A program made the position numbers and the translations under genes. Positions 17,811 to 25,906 of a stretch of DNA of 37,595 nt are shown here, one piece after another. Source of the stretch: Gammaproteobacteria bacterium (GTDB taxonomy: Bacteria; Pseudomonadota; Gammaproteobacteria; SZUA-140). How positions within the stretch are numbered: the first letter of the stretch is position 1; every line of letters begins with the position of its first letter. The notes below the pieces were generated by a model. It ran no database searches. It was not told where the DNA came from and saw nothing but the letters and a program-made list of their open reading frames with translations. The DNA lies in contig JALSIC010000106.1 in NCBI GenBank assembly GCA_026981935.1, positions 1 through 37,595 on the forward strand, written 5' to 3'.

Positions 17811-17837
17811 CTCATAGCCTGGGTGCAGGCTCATGAG
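17811..17837. promoter_or_regulatory. Hairpin upstream of the monooxygenase/dehydrogenase pair
   Basis: CTCAT-A-GCCTG and CAGGC-TC-ATGAG form an interrupted 11-pair stem with loop GGTG, 58 bases before ATG 17895. No T tract follows, so it is more likely a leader structure or protein site than a terminator. The rest of the gap (17689-17894) holds nothing else recognisable. Confidence 0.35.
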
Positions 17838-17894
17838 ACCGGAATCCAGGGGATGTACGCTCGGTAAAAATCAAACGCATCAGGGGAGGGAATC

Positions 17895-18194
17895 ATGCAC
17901 GTCACGCTCGTCCAGGTTCATGTCAAACCGGAACATGTGAATGATTTCATCGAGGCCACGCGCCTCAATCACGAGGCTTCCGTCCAGGAACCGGGCAACC
18001 TGCGCTTCGATGTGCTCCAGTCAACCGAGGACCCCACGCGCTTCGTCCTCTACGAGGCCTACCGCTCGGCGGAGGATGCCGCGCGTCACAAGGAGACGCC
18101 GCATTACCTGAAATGGCGCGAATCCGTGGCCGACTGGATGGCCGAACCCCGCCAGGGCCTTCCCTATCAGGGCTTGTTTCCCCGCGCCACGTGA
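17895..18194 (+). CDS. ABM-domain monooxygenase, LsrG-like
   Basis: The 99-residue protein is a single antibiotic-biosynthesis-monooxygenase domain: MHVTLVQVHVKPEHVNDFIE, then EASVQEPGNLRFDVLQS and FVLYEAYRSAEDAARHKET. These are the standard family motifs, with NH and H positions like those of LsrG and YgiN. Members are cofactor-free dimers acting on quinols or phospho-AI-2 derivatives. The ribosome site AGGGGAGGG precedes ATG 17895. It overlaps the dehydrogenase gene in TGATG, so the two are translated together and may act on the same small carbonyl or quinone compound. Confidence 0.85.
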   Translation: MHVTLVQVHVKPEHVNDFIEATRLNHEASVQEPGNLRFDVLQSTEDPTRFVLYEAYRSAEDAARHKETPHYLKWRESVADWMAEPRQGLPYQGLFPRAT

Positions 18195-19378
18195 TGGGGC
18201 CTTTTGCGGTCGCCCGCCTGCCGCGCATCGAGTTCGGGCGCGGCGTCCTGAGTCAGCTGCCCCAGCGCATGAAGGCCTATGGCCGGCGGGCCTTGATCGT
18301 GACGGGCGCGCGTTCCTTCACTGCCTCGTCGTCCTGGGAGAAGCTGCAAGCCGCCTTGCGTGGCGAGGGCTTCCAGTGGACCCTGCTGCGGGTGCAGGGT
18401 GAGCCCTCACCCCGCTGGGTGGACGAGGTGGTGCGGGAACACGGTGGGGAGGCCGTCGATGTAGTGGCGGGCATCGGGGGTGGGAGTGCCCTTGATGCCG
18501 CCAAGGCCGTTGCCGGCCTGCTGAGGGTACAGCGCAGTGTCATGGACTATCTGGAAGGTGTAGGGCCGGAACTGCCCTACGAGGGGCCTGCCGTGCCTTT
18601 CATTGCCGTGCCCACTACCGCGGGTACCGGCAGCGAGGCCACCAAGAACGCCGTCCTGAGCGTACAGGGGGAGAACGGTTTCAAGAAATCCTTCCGTGAC
18701 GAAAAGCTGGTGGCCCAATATGCCCTGGTCGATCCGGATCTGCTGGCGGGCTGTCCACCCGAAGTGATTGCCGCCAATGGCATGGACGCCCTGACCCAGC
18801 TCCTGGAATCCTATGTCTCTCTCAAGGCAGGGGCTTTTACCGATGCCCTGGCCGAGCACGGCCTGCGGCAGGTGCGCGACAGTCTGCTGACCTGGTATGA
18901 GAAAGGACCCGAGGCGCGGGAGGCGCAGGACGGCATGGCCTGGGCTGCCCTGGCCTCGGGCATCACCCTGGCACAGTGTGGCCTGGGTTCGGTGCACGGA
19001 CTGGCCTCGCCCCTGGGGGCCTTCTACCCCATTCCCCACGGTGCGGTCTGCGGGACGCTCGTGGCCGCCGCCACGGCGGTCAATATCGAGGCGATGCAGG
19101 CGCGGGAAACCGACAATCCGGCATTGGCCAGATATGCGCGGGCCGCTGAACTGCTCCACGGGCGTCATTTCCCCGATGGAGAGACCGCCCGACAGGCGCT
19201 TATCGCCCTGCTCGATGACTGGACAGTGCACCTCGGCCTGCCGCGCCTGTCCCATTACGGTCTGGACGAAAAGGATCTGGACCGAATCGTGGCCAATGCC
19301 CGCGGCAGCAGTATGAAAACCAATCCCATCGTGCTCACTGACGGGGAGATCCGTGAGATTCTCCGGCAACGCCTCTGA
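18194..19378 (+). CDS. Iron-containing (group III) alcohol dehydrogenase
   Basis: The 394-residue protein starts at ATG 18194, overlapping the preceding stop. The NAD-binding part has GIGGGSALDAAKAVAGLL and VPTTAGTGSEATKNAVLS, classical for the Fe-ADH family. Of the four usual metal ligands, D is present in NGMDALTQLLESYVS, but the expected histidine four residues on is glutamine; the two later histidines remain (VHGLASPLGAFYPIPHG). The change may alter metal use. The substrate is unknown; coupling with the LsrG-like protein suggests aldehyde or keto compounds. Confidence 0.88.
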   Translation: MGPFAVARLPRIEFGRGVLSQLPQRMKAYGRRALIVTGARSFTASSSWEKLQAALRGEGFQWTLLRVQGEPSPRWVDEVVREHGGEAVDVVAGIGGGSALDAAKAVAGLLRVQRSVMDYLEGVGPELPYEGPAVPFIAVPTTAGTGSEATKNAVLSVQGENGFKKSFRDEKLVAQYALVDPDLLAGCPPEVIAANGMDALTQLLESYVSLKAGAFTDALAEHGLRQVRDSLLTWYEKGPEAREAQDGMAWAALASGITLAQCGLGSVHGLASPLGAFYPIPHGAVCGTLVAAATAVNIEAMQARETDNPALARYARAAELLHGRHFPDGETARQALIALLDDWTVHLGLPRLSHYGLDEKDLDRIVANARGSSMKTNPIVLTDGEIREILRQRL

Positions 19379-19429
19379 TGCCAACGCCTTTGATGCCGTG
19401 GGAGCTGGTCTGCCGGCCCTTCGGTCTGG

Positions 19430-19775
19430 TTCTGCCGTCCAACCGGTATTGCCTTCGCCCATCGACATCCGTGCTGCCAGCCGCTTCATTCATGATCTGC
19501 TGCTGGTGGGCAGGATTTCCCGGCGTCAGACCAAGATTGCCGTGGTGGCCAACCGGGTGCGGGAAAACACCCTGATCTACCAGCAGCTGGAGCGTTTCCT
19601 GAAGCAGCTCGGGATTCCCTTTCTGACTTCCCTGCGCGACACCCAGAACTACATTCGTGCAGCAGAAAAAGGCGTGGGCATTTTTGAAATGGCGCCTTCC
19701 CAGGTGGCCCCCGACCTGGCGCAGTGGAAACCGCTGACACACTGGCTCAACAGCCGGCGCAGCCTGCCCGACTGA
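19430..19775 (+). pseudogene. ParA-family ATPase, C-terminal half only
   Basis: From about 19437 the frame reads VLPSPIDIRAASRFIHDLLL, then VVANRVRENTLIYQQLERFL and TSLRDTQNYIRAAEKGVGIF. It matches the C-terminal half of the complete ParA at 24820-25524 almost position by position. The Walker A motif and first half are gone; the frame joins directly after the dehydrogenase stop. It cannot bind ATP, so it is best regarded as a deletion remnant of a paralogue. An in-frame ATG at 19353 could express a 140-residue fragment, but nothing supports that. Confidence 0.8.
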
Positions 19776-19822
19776 ACACAGGTCTGGGATAGAGCAGGGG
19801 AGAGACAGGAGGGAAAAAGGGC

Positions 19823-20782
19823 ATGTCCGGCAAGACCTGCGTCTATCTGGGAGAGCCGCTTGCTCGTTATGATTTCGGCGCGGGTCATCCTTTCGGCCCA
19901 TACCGCTATCCTGCCTTCGTGAACGCTTTCGACTCCCGTGGACTGGGACGCCTTGTCTGCCGAAAGGCGCCGGTCATGGCCCGGCGGGAGGAAATCGAGA
20001 CCTTTCATGAGCAGGCCTACGTGGCCGAAGTGGCAGCGGCCTCCCGGCGGGGAAGCGGCTGGCTGGACCAGGGAGACACCCCGGCCTTCCCCGGCGTCTA
20101 CGAGGCCGCCGCCACGGTCGTCGGCACGGTACTGGATGCGGTCCGCGCCATCTGCGAGGGGGGATGCCGCAATGGTTTCGTTCCCATCGCAGGCCTGCAC
20201 CATGCCCGCCGCGACGGCGCGGCAGGCTTCTGCGTCTTCAACGATTGCGGCGTGGCCATCGAGACGCTGCGGCGACGTCACGGCCTGCACCGGATCGCCT
20301 ACGTGGACATCGATGCCCATCATGGAGACGGGGTGTTCTATGCCTTCGAGGAGGATCCTGCGCTGTGCTTCGTGGACTTTCATGAAGACGGCCGCTGCCT
20401 GTATCCCGGTACCGGGGCAGCGGAAGAAACCGGCCGCGGCCCGGCCCGTGGCACCAAGCTCAACATCCCGCTGCCGCCAGAATCCAATGACGAGACCTTT
20501 CTGGCGCATTGGCCACGCGCACTGGATTTCATCGGGGCAGCCCGCCCCGAATTCATTCTTCTGCAGTGCGGCGCAGACAGCCTGGCGGGCGATCCTCTGA
20601 CGCATCTGGCATACACCGAGGCCGTGCATCGACGCGTGGCAGGCGATCTGAGGGCCCTTGCCGGGTCGTGCTGCGAAGGCCGGCTGCTTGCACTGGGCGG
20701 CGGTGGCTATCATCCGGACAATCTGGCCCGTGCCTGGTGCGCCGTGGTGGCGGCCCTGTGTGGACAGGACCGTGGGGGATGA
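19823..20782 (+). CDS. Histone-deacetylase-family amidohydrolase
   Basis: The 319-residue protein is a single HDAC/arginase-fold domain. Key motifs are GLHHARRDGAAGFCVFND (the histidine pair), VDIDAHHGDGVFYAF (two zinc ligands D and H), the third aspartate in LQCGADSLAGDPL, and LGGGGYHPDNLARAW with the transition-state tyrosine. Bacterial relatives (AcuC, acetylpolyamine amidohydrolases) remove acyl groups from proteins or polyamines. The ribosome site GGAGGG precedes ATG 19823. Its target is unknown. Confidence 0.93.
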   Translation: MSGKTCVYLGEPLARYDFGAGHPFGPYRYPAFVNAFDSRGLGRLVCRKAPVMARREEIETFHEQAYVAEVAAASRRGSGWLDQGDTPAFPGVYEAAATVVGTVLDAVRAICEGGCRNGFVPIAGLHHARRDGAAGFCVFNDCGVAIETLRRRHGLHRIAYVDIDAHHGDGVFYAFEEDPALCFVDFHEDGRCLYPGTGAAEETGRGPARGTKLNIPLPPESNDETFLAHWPRALDFIGAARPEFILLQCGADSLAGDPLTHLAYTEAVHRRVAGDLRALAGSCCEGRLLALGGGGYHPDNLARAWCAVVAALCGQDRGG

Positions 20783-20806
20783 TGCAAATGGCGGGACAGC
20801 CAAAAT

Positions 20807-20845
20807 AGTCAAAAAGTTGACTCCTGAAGGATCTGGCGTTATAGG
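20807..20845 (+). promoter_or_regulatory. Sigma-70 promoter with overlapping inverted repeat
   Basis: TTGACT (20817-20822) and TATAGG (20840-20845) are separated by exactly 17 bases. The -35 is the right arm of AGTCAA-AAAG-TTGACT (20807-20822), a perfect 6-base inverted repeat, so a bound protein would block or position polymerase. The promoter should serve the gene at 20920. Confidence 0.6.
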
Positions 20846-20919
20846 TTTTTGAATATCGGCCGTTATCCGTTACCAGAAGGCGATGCCAAACTTGATGCCA
20901 AACCAACAAGGGGGCAAAC

Positions 20920-21258
20920 GTGATCGAGATCTCGACTGAGTTCGACGAAGAGATTCCCAAGTGGGATGTCGCCCTGGAAGCCCTGGTGAAGGAGGAATAC
21001 CAGAAACTGGGGCGGGCGCTGGAGAACGGGGATTTTCGCCGCCTGGCCAACCAGTACGCCATCCGTTTCGACGACATCATGGCTACGTTGTTCGAGCTGG
21101 CCATGGCGGGTGAATGGGAGTATCTCGAGACCGGTGGCGAGCGCCGTGAGATCAGCCGCGAACTCGTGGAAAAGCTGTACGTGAACGGCCGCCTGGACGA
21201 GGGGGACCTGCAGGATTTCAACGGCGGGTGGCGGCCGCGGCGTCTTCACTCCGTGTAG
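20920..21258 (+). CDS. Conserved-looking small acidic protein, unknown
   Basis: The 112-residue protein starts at GTG 20920 after AAGGGGG. It is predicted mostly helical and acidic (VALEALVKEEYQKLGRALEN, FDDIMATLFELAMAGEWEYL). No membrane segment, signal or known motif is seen. Its own promoter lies at 20817-20845. It ends overlapping the convergent fhlB-like gene by about 13 bases. A tandem GATGCCAAAC repeat lies just upstream. No family is recognised. Confidence 0.65.
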   Translation: MIEISTEFDEEIPKWDVALEALVKEEYQKLGRALENGDFRRLANQYAIRFDDIMATLFELAMAGEWEYLETGGERREISRELVEKLYVNGRLDEGDLQDFNGGWRPRRLHSV

Positions 21259-21527
21259 CGCGCCGGCAGGCGGCCCTCCATGACATAGACAAAGGCGATG
21301 ATCTCCGCCACCACGCGGTAGAGCACTTCCGGAATCTCATCGCCCAGTTCCAGCCGGGCCAGAACTTCCACCAGCTGCCGGTCCTCGTGCAGGGGGATAC
21401 CGTGACGGCGTGCGAGTTCGAGCATTTCTTCCGCCAGTTCTCCCATGCCCTTGGCGGTCACATGGGGTGCATGCTCCCCATCGTAATGAAGCGCCACGGC
21501 GATGGGGGTGGCGGTCTGTTCCTTCAT
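21246..21527 (-). CDS. fhlB: FhlB-like protein (FlhB C-terminal domain homologue)
   Basis: The 93-residue protein corresponds to the cytoplasmic domain of the type III export switch protein FlhB/YscU: AVALHYDGEHAPHVTAKGM, then EVLYRVVAEIIAFVYVMEG. The membrane part is missing, and the autocleavage NPTH motif is replaced (TPIAVAL). Stand-alone copies like this are known in many flagellated bacteria, next to a FliK-like gene as here. The start overlaps the FliK-like stop (ATGA). It may modulate export substrate switching; the exact role is unsettled. Confidence 0.88.
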   Translation of the reverse strand: MKEQTATPIAVALHYDGEHAPHVTAKGMGELAEEMLELARRHGIPLHEDRQLVEVLARLELGDEIPEVLYRVVAEIIAFVYVMEGRLPARYTE

Positions 21528-23089
21528 GCCGTCTCGTCCAATATGCCCCGGCCCGGCGGTTCCGGTAGTGGTTCCGGCGGTGGCTCAGAGAGACGACTGG
21601 GCGGGCGTTGGGTGGGGGCGCCGTGGTGGATATGCGCTGTCTCCACCTGCAGGCTCAATGCCGCGAGGGCGCCTTGCAGATCCGGCCAGCGTGCCTGGAG
21701 CTGATTCACGGTCCTGCGACGTTCGGCCAGGAATTCCGTGGAGAGACTGTCTCCCCGCAGGCGTACCCGCACCTGAAGCCGGCCCATGCGGGGCAGCCTG
21801 AAATCCAGCATGACCTCCCATTGCCTGTCGTCTCCCCGGGGGTTCTTTTTTCCTTCCCACTGGAGCTGCACGGTTTCCAGCCTGTCCTCAAAACGCAGGG
21901 GGAGATCGAGAAGGAGAAAGAAGCCGGTGGCGTCGCGGTTGATCAAGGACAGGAGCTGATGACTCTGCACCCGTGCCAGGGTGGATTCCGCATGCTGCTG
22001 GAGTTCCAGCAGCACAGGCAGGGTGCGCAGCAACTGCAGCAACACTTCGGCATTCTGGCGTGGTGCGGATCTCAGGCGCAGGGCCTGGATCACTTCCTGG
22101 ATGACCGGTGACAGCTCCCGGGGGATGCGCAGGCTGCGGTGGTATTCCTGCAATGCCGCCACGAGGCTCTCGATCCGGGGCGGCGCCAACAGCCGGCTCA
22201 GTGCCGCCGCCAGTTGCGGCAGGGACACACGCTGAGCCCGGAATGCACCCAGCAGCTCGGTCAGCGCGCTGCGTAAGAGGGCGTCTGCCCTGCCTGCGTC
22301 GGCGTGGGATGATGCAAGCCCGGCTGCTTTGTCAGGAATCGACGACGTGGTGAACTGCGGCAGGGGCTCGAACCGCGCCAGCTGCTGACGGAGGTCGGTT
22401 GCCAGGCGCAACAGACCGGCCTTGAAGTCTGCTGCAAAACGGGTCCTCGATAGATCCCCAGGCGTGTTGCCGGCGGCCCGGCCGGTTTCCTGTGCTGTCG
22501 CCTGGGCAACCAGGCGCAGCCCGCTTTCGAGGAACAGGCCGCTGTTGGCCATGGCGTGCTTCAAGCGGCCTGGCTGGTTGATTGTTTCTCCTGGCGGCAG
22601 GGTCTGCAGGAGACGCTGTATCTGGCGGCGCAGTGCCAAGTCCAGCGAGGGCAGTCTCTTCTGCACGCGCGCCAGGGTCTGCAGCAATGGCCCGACATCG
22701 TCCTGTCTCGGTTTCAGGGAACCGGGTAATGATGCGAACGCCTGGAGTGCCTGGGTCTGTGGTACCAGGATACGAAGCTGTGGCGGATGCCCCAGGCTGA
22801 TCATTTCCAATTGCAGGCGCTGACCTGCCCGGACCTGGATTGAAGGCGGCAGAGGATTTGCAGCCGACAGGCGCAGTTCCCCAATCTGCAGCAGTAAGCG
22901 ACCGGTGGCTTCATTCACTGCGGCCACCCTGGCCTCCAGGATCTGGCCTGCCTGCCATGCCTGCAGTGCCCGTGGCGTCGTATCGGCCCGACCCGTTCCC
23001 GGGGCCGTAGCCGATACCGTGGCTGGCATGGAAGAAGGAGGCTGCGCCTTGTGCGCAACAGGCTTGTCCAAGATAATGACAGGGGACAT
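21524..23089 (-). CDS. fliK: FliK-like flagellar hook-length control protein
   Basis: The 521-residue protein has a low-complexity alanine/glutamine/leucine-rich body and a C-terminal domain (VMLDFRLPRMGRLQVRVRL, then LSTEFLAERRRTVNQLQ) typical of the FliK C-terminal domain. That domain contacts FlhB to switch export specificity. No flagellar operon surrounds it, so this is probably a second, dispersed FliK-type protein rather than the hook ruler itself. It is co-translated with fhlB. Confidence 0.85.
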   Translation of the reverse strand: MSPVIILDKPVAHKAQPPSSMPATVSATAPGTGRADTTPRALQAWQAGQILEARVAAVNEATGRLLLQIGELRLSAANPLPPSIQVRAGQRLQLEMISLGHPPQLRILVPQTQALQAFASLPGSLKPRQDDVGPLLQTLARVQKRLPSLDLALRRQIQRLLQTLPPGETINQPGRLKHAMANSGLFLESGLRLVAQATAQETGRAAGNTPGDLSRTRFAADFKAGLLRLATDLRQQLARFEPLPQFTTSSIPDKAAGLASSHADAGRADALLRSALTELLGAFRAQRVSLPQLAAALSRLLAPPRIESLVAALQEYHRSLRIPRELSPVIQEVIQALRLRSAPRQNAEVLLQLLRTLPVLLELQQHAESTLARVQSHQLLSLINRDATGFFLLLDLPLRFEDRLETVQLQWEGKKNPRGDDRQWEVMLDFRLPRMGRLQVRVRLRGDSLSTEFLAERRRTVNQLQARWPDLQGALAALSLQVETAHIHHGAPTQRPPSRLSEPPPEPLPEPPGRGILDETA

Positions 23090-23149
23090 GGCGGTTCCCG
23101 CTTTACCATCGATTGTTCTCAGTATCGGCCGTCGCGAGAAGCTGCTTCA

Positions 23150-23854
23150 ATGAATCGTGTTCACATGACGCCCATTGGCGTCATCCATTCCTGTTTCAAG
23201 GAAAAATTCGGGATTCCGCGCCAGGCAGGGCTGGTGGAGGAGGTGATCTCGCGGCTCGAGATCCTGCCCCCGTATGACCGGGATGAGGCTTTTCGGGGAT
23301 TGACGGATTTTTCCCATCTCTGGATCAGTTACCTGTTTCATGGGGTGCCCGGACACTGGCGCACCATGGTTCGGCCGCCGCGCCTGGGGGGTAACCGCAG
23401 CGTGGGTGTTTTCGCCAGCCGTTCCCCTTTCAGGCCCAACCGCCTGGGTCTGTCCTGTGTCACCCTGCAGGAAATTCAGCGGGAAGCCGGTCGTCTTTTC
23501 CTTGTCCTTCAGGGAGGGGATTTTCTGGACCAGACCCCGGTGCTGGACATAAAACCCTATCTGCCCTATGCCGACTGCCTGCCTCATGCGCGGGGTGGTT
23601 ATGCCAGCGAGGCGCCCTGCGCGCGCTTCCAGGTGCTTTTTACAGCCATCGCACGCGAAGCCTGCCTCCTTCAGGGGAGGCGTCTGGGAATCGATCTGCT
23701 GAAACTGCTCGAAAAGCTGCTGTCCTACGATCCGCGGCCGGGCTATCAGGAAAAATCGTCAACCCGATCCACATGCTGGATGCGCCTGTTCGATTTTGAG
23801 ATCAGGTTTCGTATCGAGGGTGACCGCGTTCAGGTGATGGAAATCACCGGCTAA
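23150..23854 (+). CDS. trmO: tRNA (t6A37)-methyltransferase TrmO
   Basis: The 234-residue protein carries the TsaA/TrmO fold: TPIGVIHSCFKEKFGIPRQA at the start, then EAFRGLTDFSHLWISYLFH, GVFASRSPFRPNRLGLSCV and LDIKPYLPYAD. These motifs bind SAM and t6A-modified tRNA. The enzyme N6-methylates t6A at position 37 in tRNA-Thr(GGU), improving decoding. ATG 23150 is chosen because the conserved region begins a few residues later. It stands alone, divergent from fliK. Confidence 0.93.
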   Translation: MNRVHMTPIGVIHSCFKEKFGIPRQAGLVEEVISRLEILPPYDRDEAFRGLTDFSHLWISYLFHGVPGHWRTMVRPPRLGGNRSVGVFASRSPFRPNRLGLSCVTLQEIQREAGRLFLVLQGGDFLDQTPVLDIKPYLPYADCLPHARGGYASEAPCARFQVLFTAIAREACLLQGRRLGIDLLKLLEKLLSYDPRPGYQEKSSTRSTCWMRLFDFEIRFRIEGDRVQVMEITG

Positions 23855-23945
23855 TCTTCTCACGCTGATTAGCCGATATGATGGTGGGATCCGGCAATTT
23901 GCGATCCACGAAACCCCGTGTGCCAGGCAGAGGGTGGAACGCTTC

Positions 23946-24545
23946 ATGCCACAGTATGACATCGTATTCGAAGGCAGGATCACGCCCGGGGCTTCCCCCG
24001 AGGCGGTTCAAGCTCGCCTGGCGGCACTCTTCAAGACAGAGGCTGAGGCCATCGCCCGCCTGTTTTCAGGTCGGCGTTACGTGATCAAGAAAGGCCTGGA
24101 CTCTGAAACGGCTCGCAAGTATCTGAATGTACTTGAAAAATACGGGGCAGTGTGCGAGCTGGTGGAGAAAAGGGAGCCATCCGGCATGACCCTCGCGCCA
24201 CCGGGAAGCGTGCTTGCCAAACCGCCGCAGATCGGTAGTCCTGACATCGATATCGATGACCTGAGCATGGCCGCGCCTGGAGAGGATATCCTGGAAGACT
24301 ACAGCATTCCTGCGCCCCCGCCCTTGGACATCAGTGCCATGAGTGTGGCACCGCCGGGCGAGACAATAGAGGAACTGGCGGGCATCCCCCCGCTGCCGCC
24401 ACCTGCACCCGGGAAGTTCGATATCGCCGAGCCGGGCGCGCTGCTCGTTGAACAAGCCCCCACCGTCTCCGGCCCCGTTCCAGAGAGCGCTCATCTCGAC
24501 CTGGTTCCGCTGAATGAGGGCGCTGATGCCAAATCCGGCGACTGA
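23946..24545 (+). CDS. Protein with small conserved N-terminal domain and proline-rich tail
   Basis: The 199-residue protein starts at ATG 23946. Residues 1-75 (YDIVFEGRITPGASPEAVQA, ARLFSGRRYVIKKGLDSETA, YLNVLEKYGAVCELV) form a compact domain seen in many gammaproteobacterial hypothetical proteins, possibly related to the ribosomal L7/L12 C-terminal fold. The rest is disordered: prolines with acidic residues and a loose repeat (MAAPGEDILE, VAPPGETIEE). There is no membrane segment. The domain may bind a small partner; nothing more can be claimed. Confidence 0.7.
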   Translation: MPQYDIVFEGRITPGASPEAVQARLAALFKTEAEAIARLFSGRRYVIKKGLDSETARKYLNVLEKYGAVCELVEKREPSGMTLAPPGSVLAKPPQIGSPDIDIDDLSMAAPGEDILEDYSIPAPPPLDISAMSVAPPGETIEELAGIPPLPPPAPGKFDIAEPGALLVEQAPTVSGPVPESAHLDLVPLNEGADAKSGD

Positions 24546-24819
24546 CCGGAAGCCAGGGGTTCGATTTCAGATGTGATACAGGCGGCGCAAGGAACACGGG
24601 TTGGGTGCCCGCCATGCTGCGGCCTCGCCGTCTCGTCCTCCGTGAGTCTTGTCGTTTACAAGCGCTTTATTTTCAATTTACAAATAAAGATAGTTCTAGT
24701 AATGTGAAAAGAAGGATGGCGAGAAGCCCGAATTGCAATATTTTAAGTTAAATTAAATAAATAACTCAATGAATAATATATATTTATCAGGGAATGCGTG
24801 ACAAAAGGCCGTGGCGGAC
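24546..24819. other. AT-rich island upstream of parA
   Basis: From about 24655 to 24795 the sequence is strongly AT-rich in an otherwise GC-rich window, with runs such as AAATTAAATAAATAACTC and AATAATATATATTTATC. A perfect 8-base inverted repeat lies at 24665-24689. No confident -35/-10 pair was found. It may be an imported fragment, a nucleoid-protein target or the parA promoter. No gene is seen. Confidence 0.6.
24665..24689. promoter_or_regulatory. Inverted repeat in the AT-rich island
   Basis: CTTTATTT and AAATAAAG are perfect complements around a 9-base spacer (TCAATTTAC). It lies about 130 bases before the parA start and could be an operator, a partition site or a weak terminator for the gene at 23946. 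Confidence 0.35.
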
Positions 24820-25524
24820 ATGCAAACCATACTGGTTCTCAATTCAAAAGGCGGCAGTGGCAAGACCACCCTCGCCACCAATCTCGCCAGTCTCTACAGT
24901 GCGGGTGGTCTCAATACCGTTTTGATGGATTACGATCCCCAGGGGTCCAGCCTGCAATGGCACAAATTGCGGGGAGACGAACTGCCGCCCATCCATCTCA
25001 TCGATGCGACGCGCATCCATCAGGGGCAGACACGCACCTGGCAGCTTGCAGTGCCGGCAAACACCGAGCGCCTTGTCATCGATGCACCGGCTGGTGTGAA
25101 CGGTTCAAGTCTCCAGGAAATGCTGCGCAGGACCGATGTCATCGTCATCCCCGTGACGCCATCGCCCATTGATATTCATGCCACCTCCGACTTTATCCGG
25201 GATCTTCTCCTCATCGGGAAGGTACGCAGCCTGGGCGTTCATGTCGGGGTCGTCGCCAACCGGGTGCGCCGCAATACACCCCTCTATGCGCCTCTCCAGC
25301 GCTTCCTCAGCAGTCTCAAGATTCCCTTTGTCACATCGCTGACGGATACGGAAAACTACATCAAGGCCGCTGAGTCAGGCAGGGGGATTTTCGAGCTGTC
25401 CAGCGACGAGGCCATCCTGGAACGGGAACAGTGGTTGCCACTGGTGAGGTGGCTGGCCTGTCCCGAGGCTCCGCCCAGGCAGTTGCCCGACCTGCCCAGC
25501 CTGAGCCTGGTTTCAGGGGGCTGA
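24820..25524 (+). CDS. Orphan ParA-family ATPase
   Basis: The 234-residue protein begins MQTILVLNSKGGSGKTTLAT, with a deviant Walker A (KGGSGKTT). It continues MDYDPQGSSLQWHKLRG (Walker A' region) and VTPSPIDIHATSDFIRDLL. The family comprises dimeric ATPases that position DNA, chemoreceptor clusters or compartments by patterning the nucleoid. An in-frame GTG at 24811 is a possible start. No ParB, parS or McdB-like partner is adjacent. The C-terminal half of a paralogue remains at 19430-19775. The cargo is unknown. Confidence 0.9.
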   Translation: MQTILVLNSKGGSGKTTLATNLASLYSAGGLNTVLMDYDPQGSSLQWHKLRGDELPPIHLIDATRIHQGQTRTWQLAVPANTERLVIDAPAGVNGSSLQEMLRRTDVIVIPVTPSPIDIHATSDFIRDLLLIGKVRSLGVHVGVVANRVRRNTPLYAPLQRFLSSLKIPFVTSLTDTENYIKAAESGRGIFELSSDEAILEREQWLPLVRWLACPEAPPRQLPDLPSLSLVSGG

Positions 25525-25615
25525 CAGGCCGGCTGAGGTTTTACGCTGCTCCCTAGATTCCGTCCTTGAGGTGTGCATCCGGCTGCATAACCCCCCACCG
25601 GATATCCCCCAGGAC

Positions 25616-25894
25616 TCAATAATCCATCTGACCCAGTAATTCGGAAAGCGTGCGCCTGTCCGACCGGCCCTGTTCGTCGAATGAGACGTCAAAGGGTCCT
25701 CTCGTATAATCCGGATTTTCGATGGGCATGGGTTCCAGTTCATACCAGTCCTCGAGATCCAGCTCTTCCAGATCACCATCGGCGTACTGGATCTCCACGG
25801 TTTCATCGACACCGTCCAGGGATACGATCTTGAAGTAACGTCCGTCGGCGATCTGATACCAGCCGCCGACCTTGACACACTCTGCAGTGATCAT
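25616..25894 (-). CDS. Small acidic protein co-transcribed with csrA (DUF6763-like)
   Basis: The 92-residue protein reads VKVGGWYQIADGRYFKIVSL, then VEIQYADGDLEELDLEDWYE. This suggests a small beta-barrel followed by an acidic patch; it resembles the DUF6763 family from memory. A strong ribosome site (GAGGAGG) precedes ATG 25894. It lies 12 bases after the csrA stop, so the two form one operon. There are no cysteines besides one near the N-terminus. Function is unknown; a link to CsrA is suggested only by position. Confidence 0.75.
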   Translation of the reverse strand: MITAECVKVGGWYQIADGRYFKIVSLDGVDETVEIQYADGDLEELDLEDWYELEPMPIENPDYTRGPFDVSFDEQGRSDRRTLSELLGQMDY

Positions 25895-25906
25895 GATGAG
25901 TCCTCC

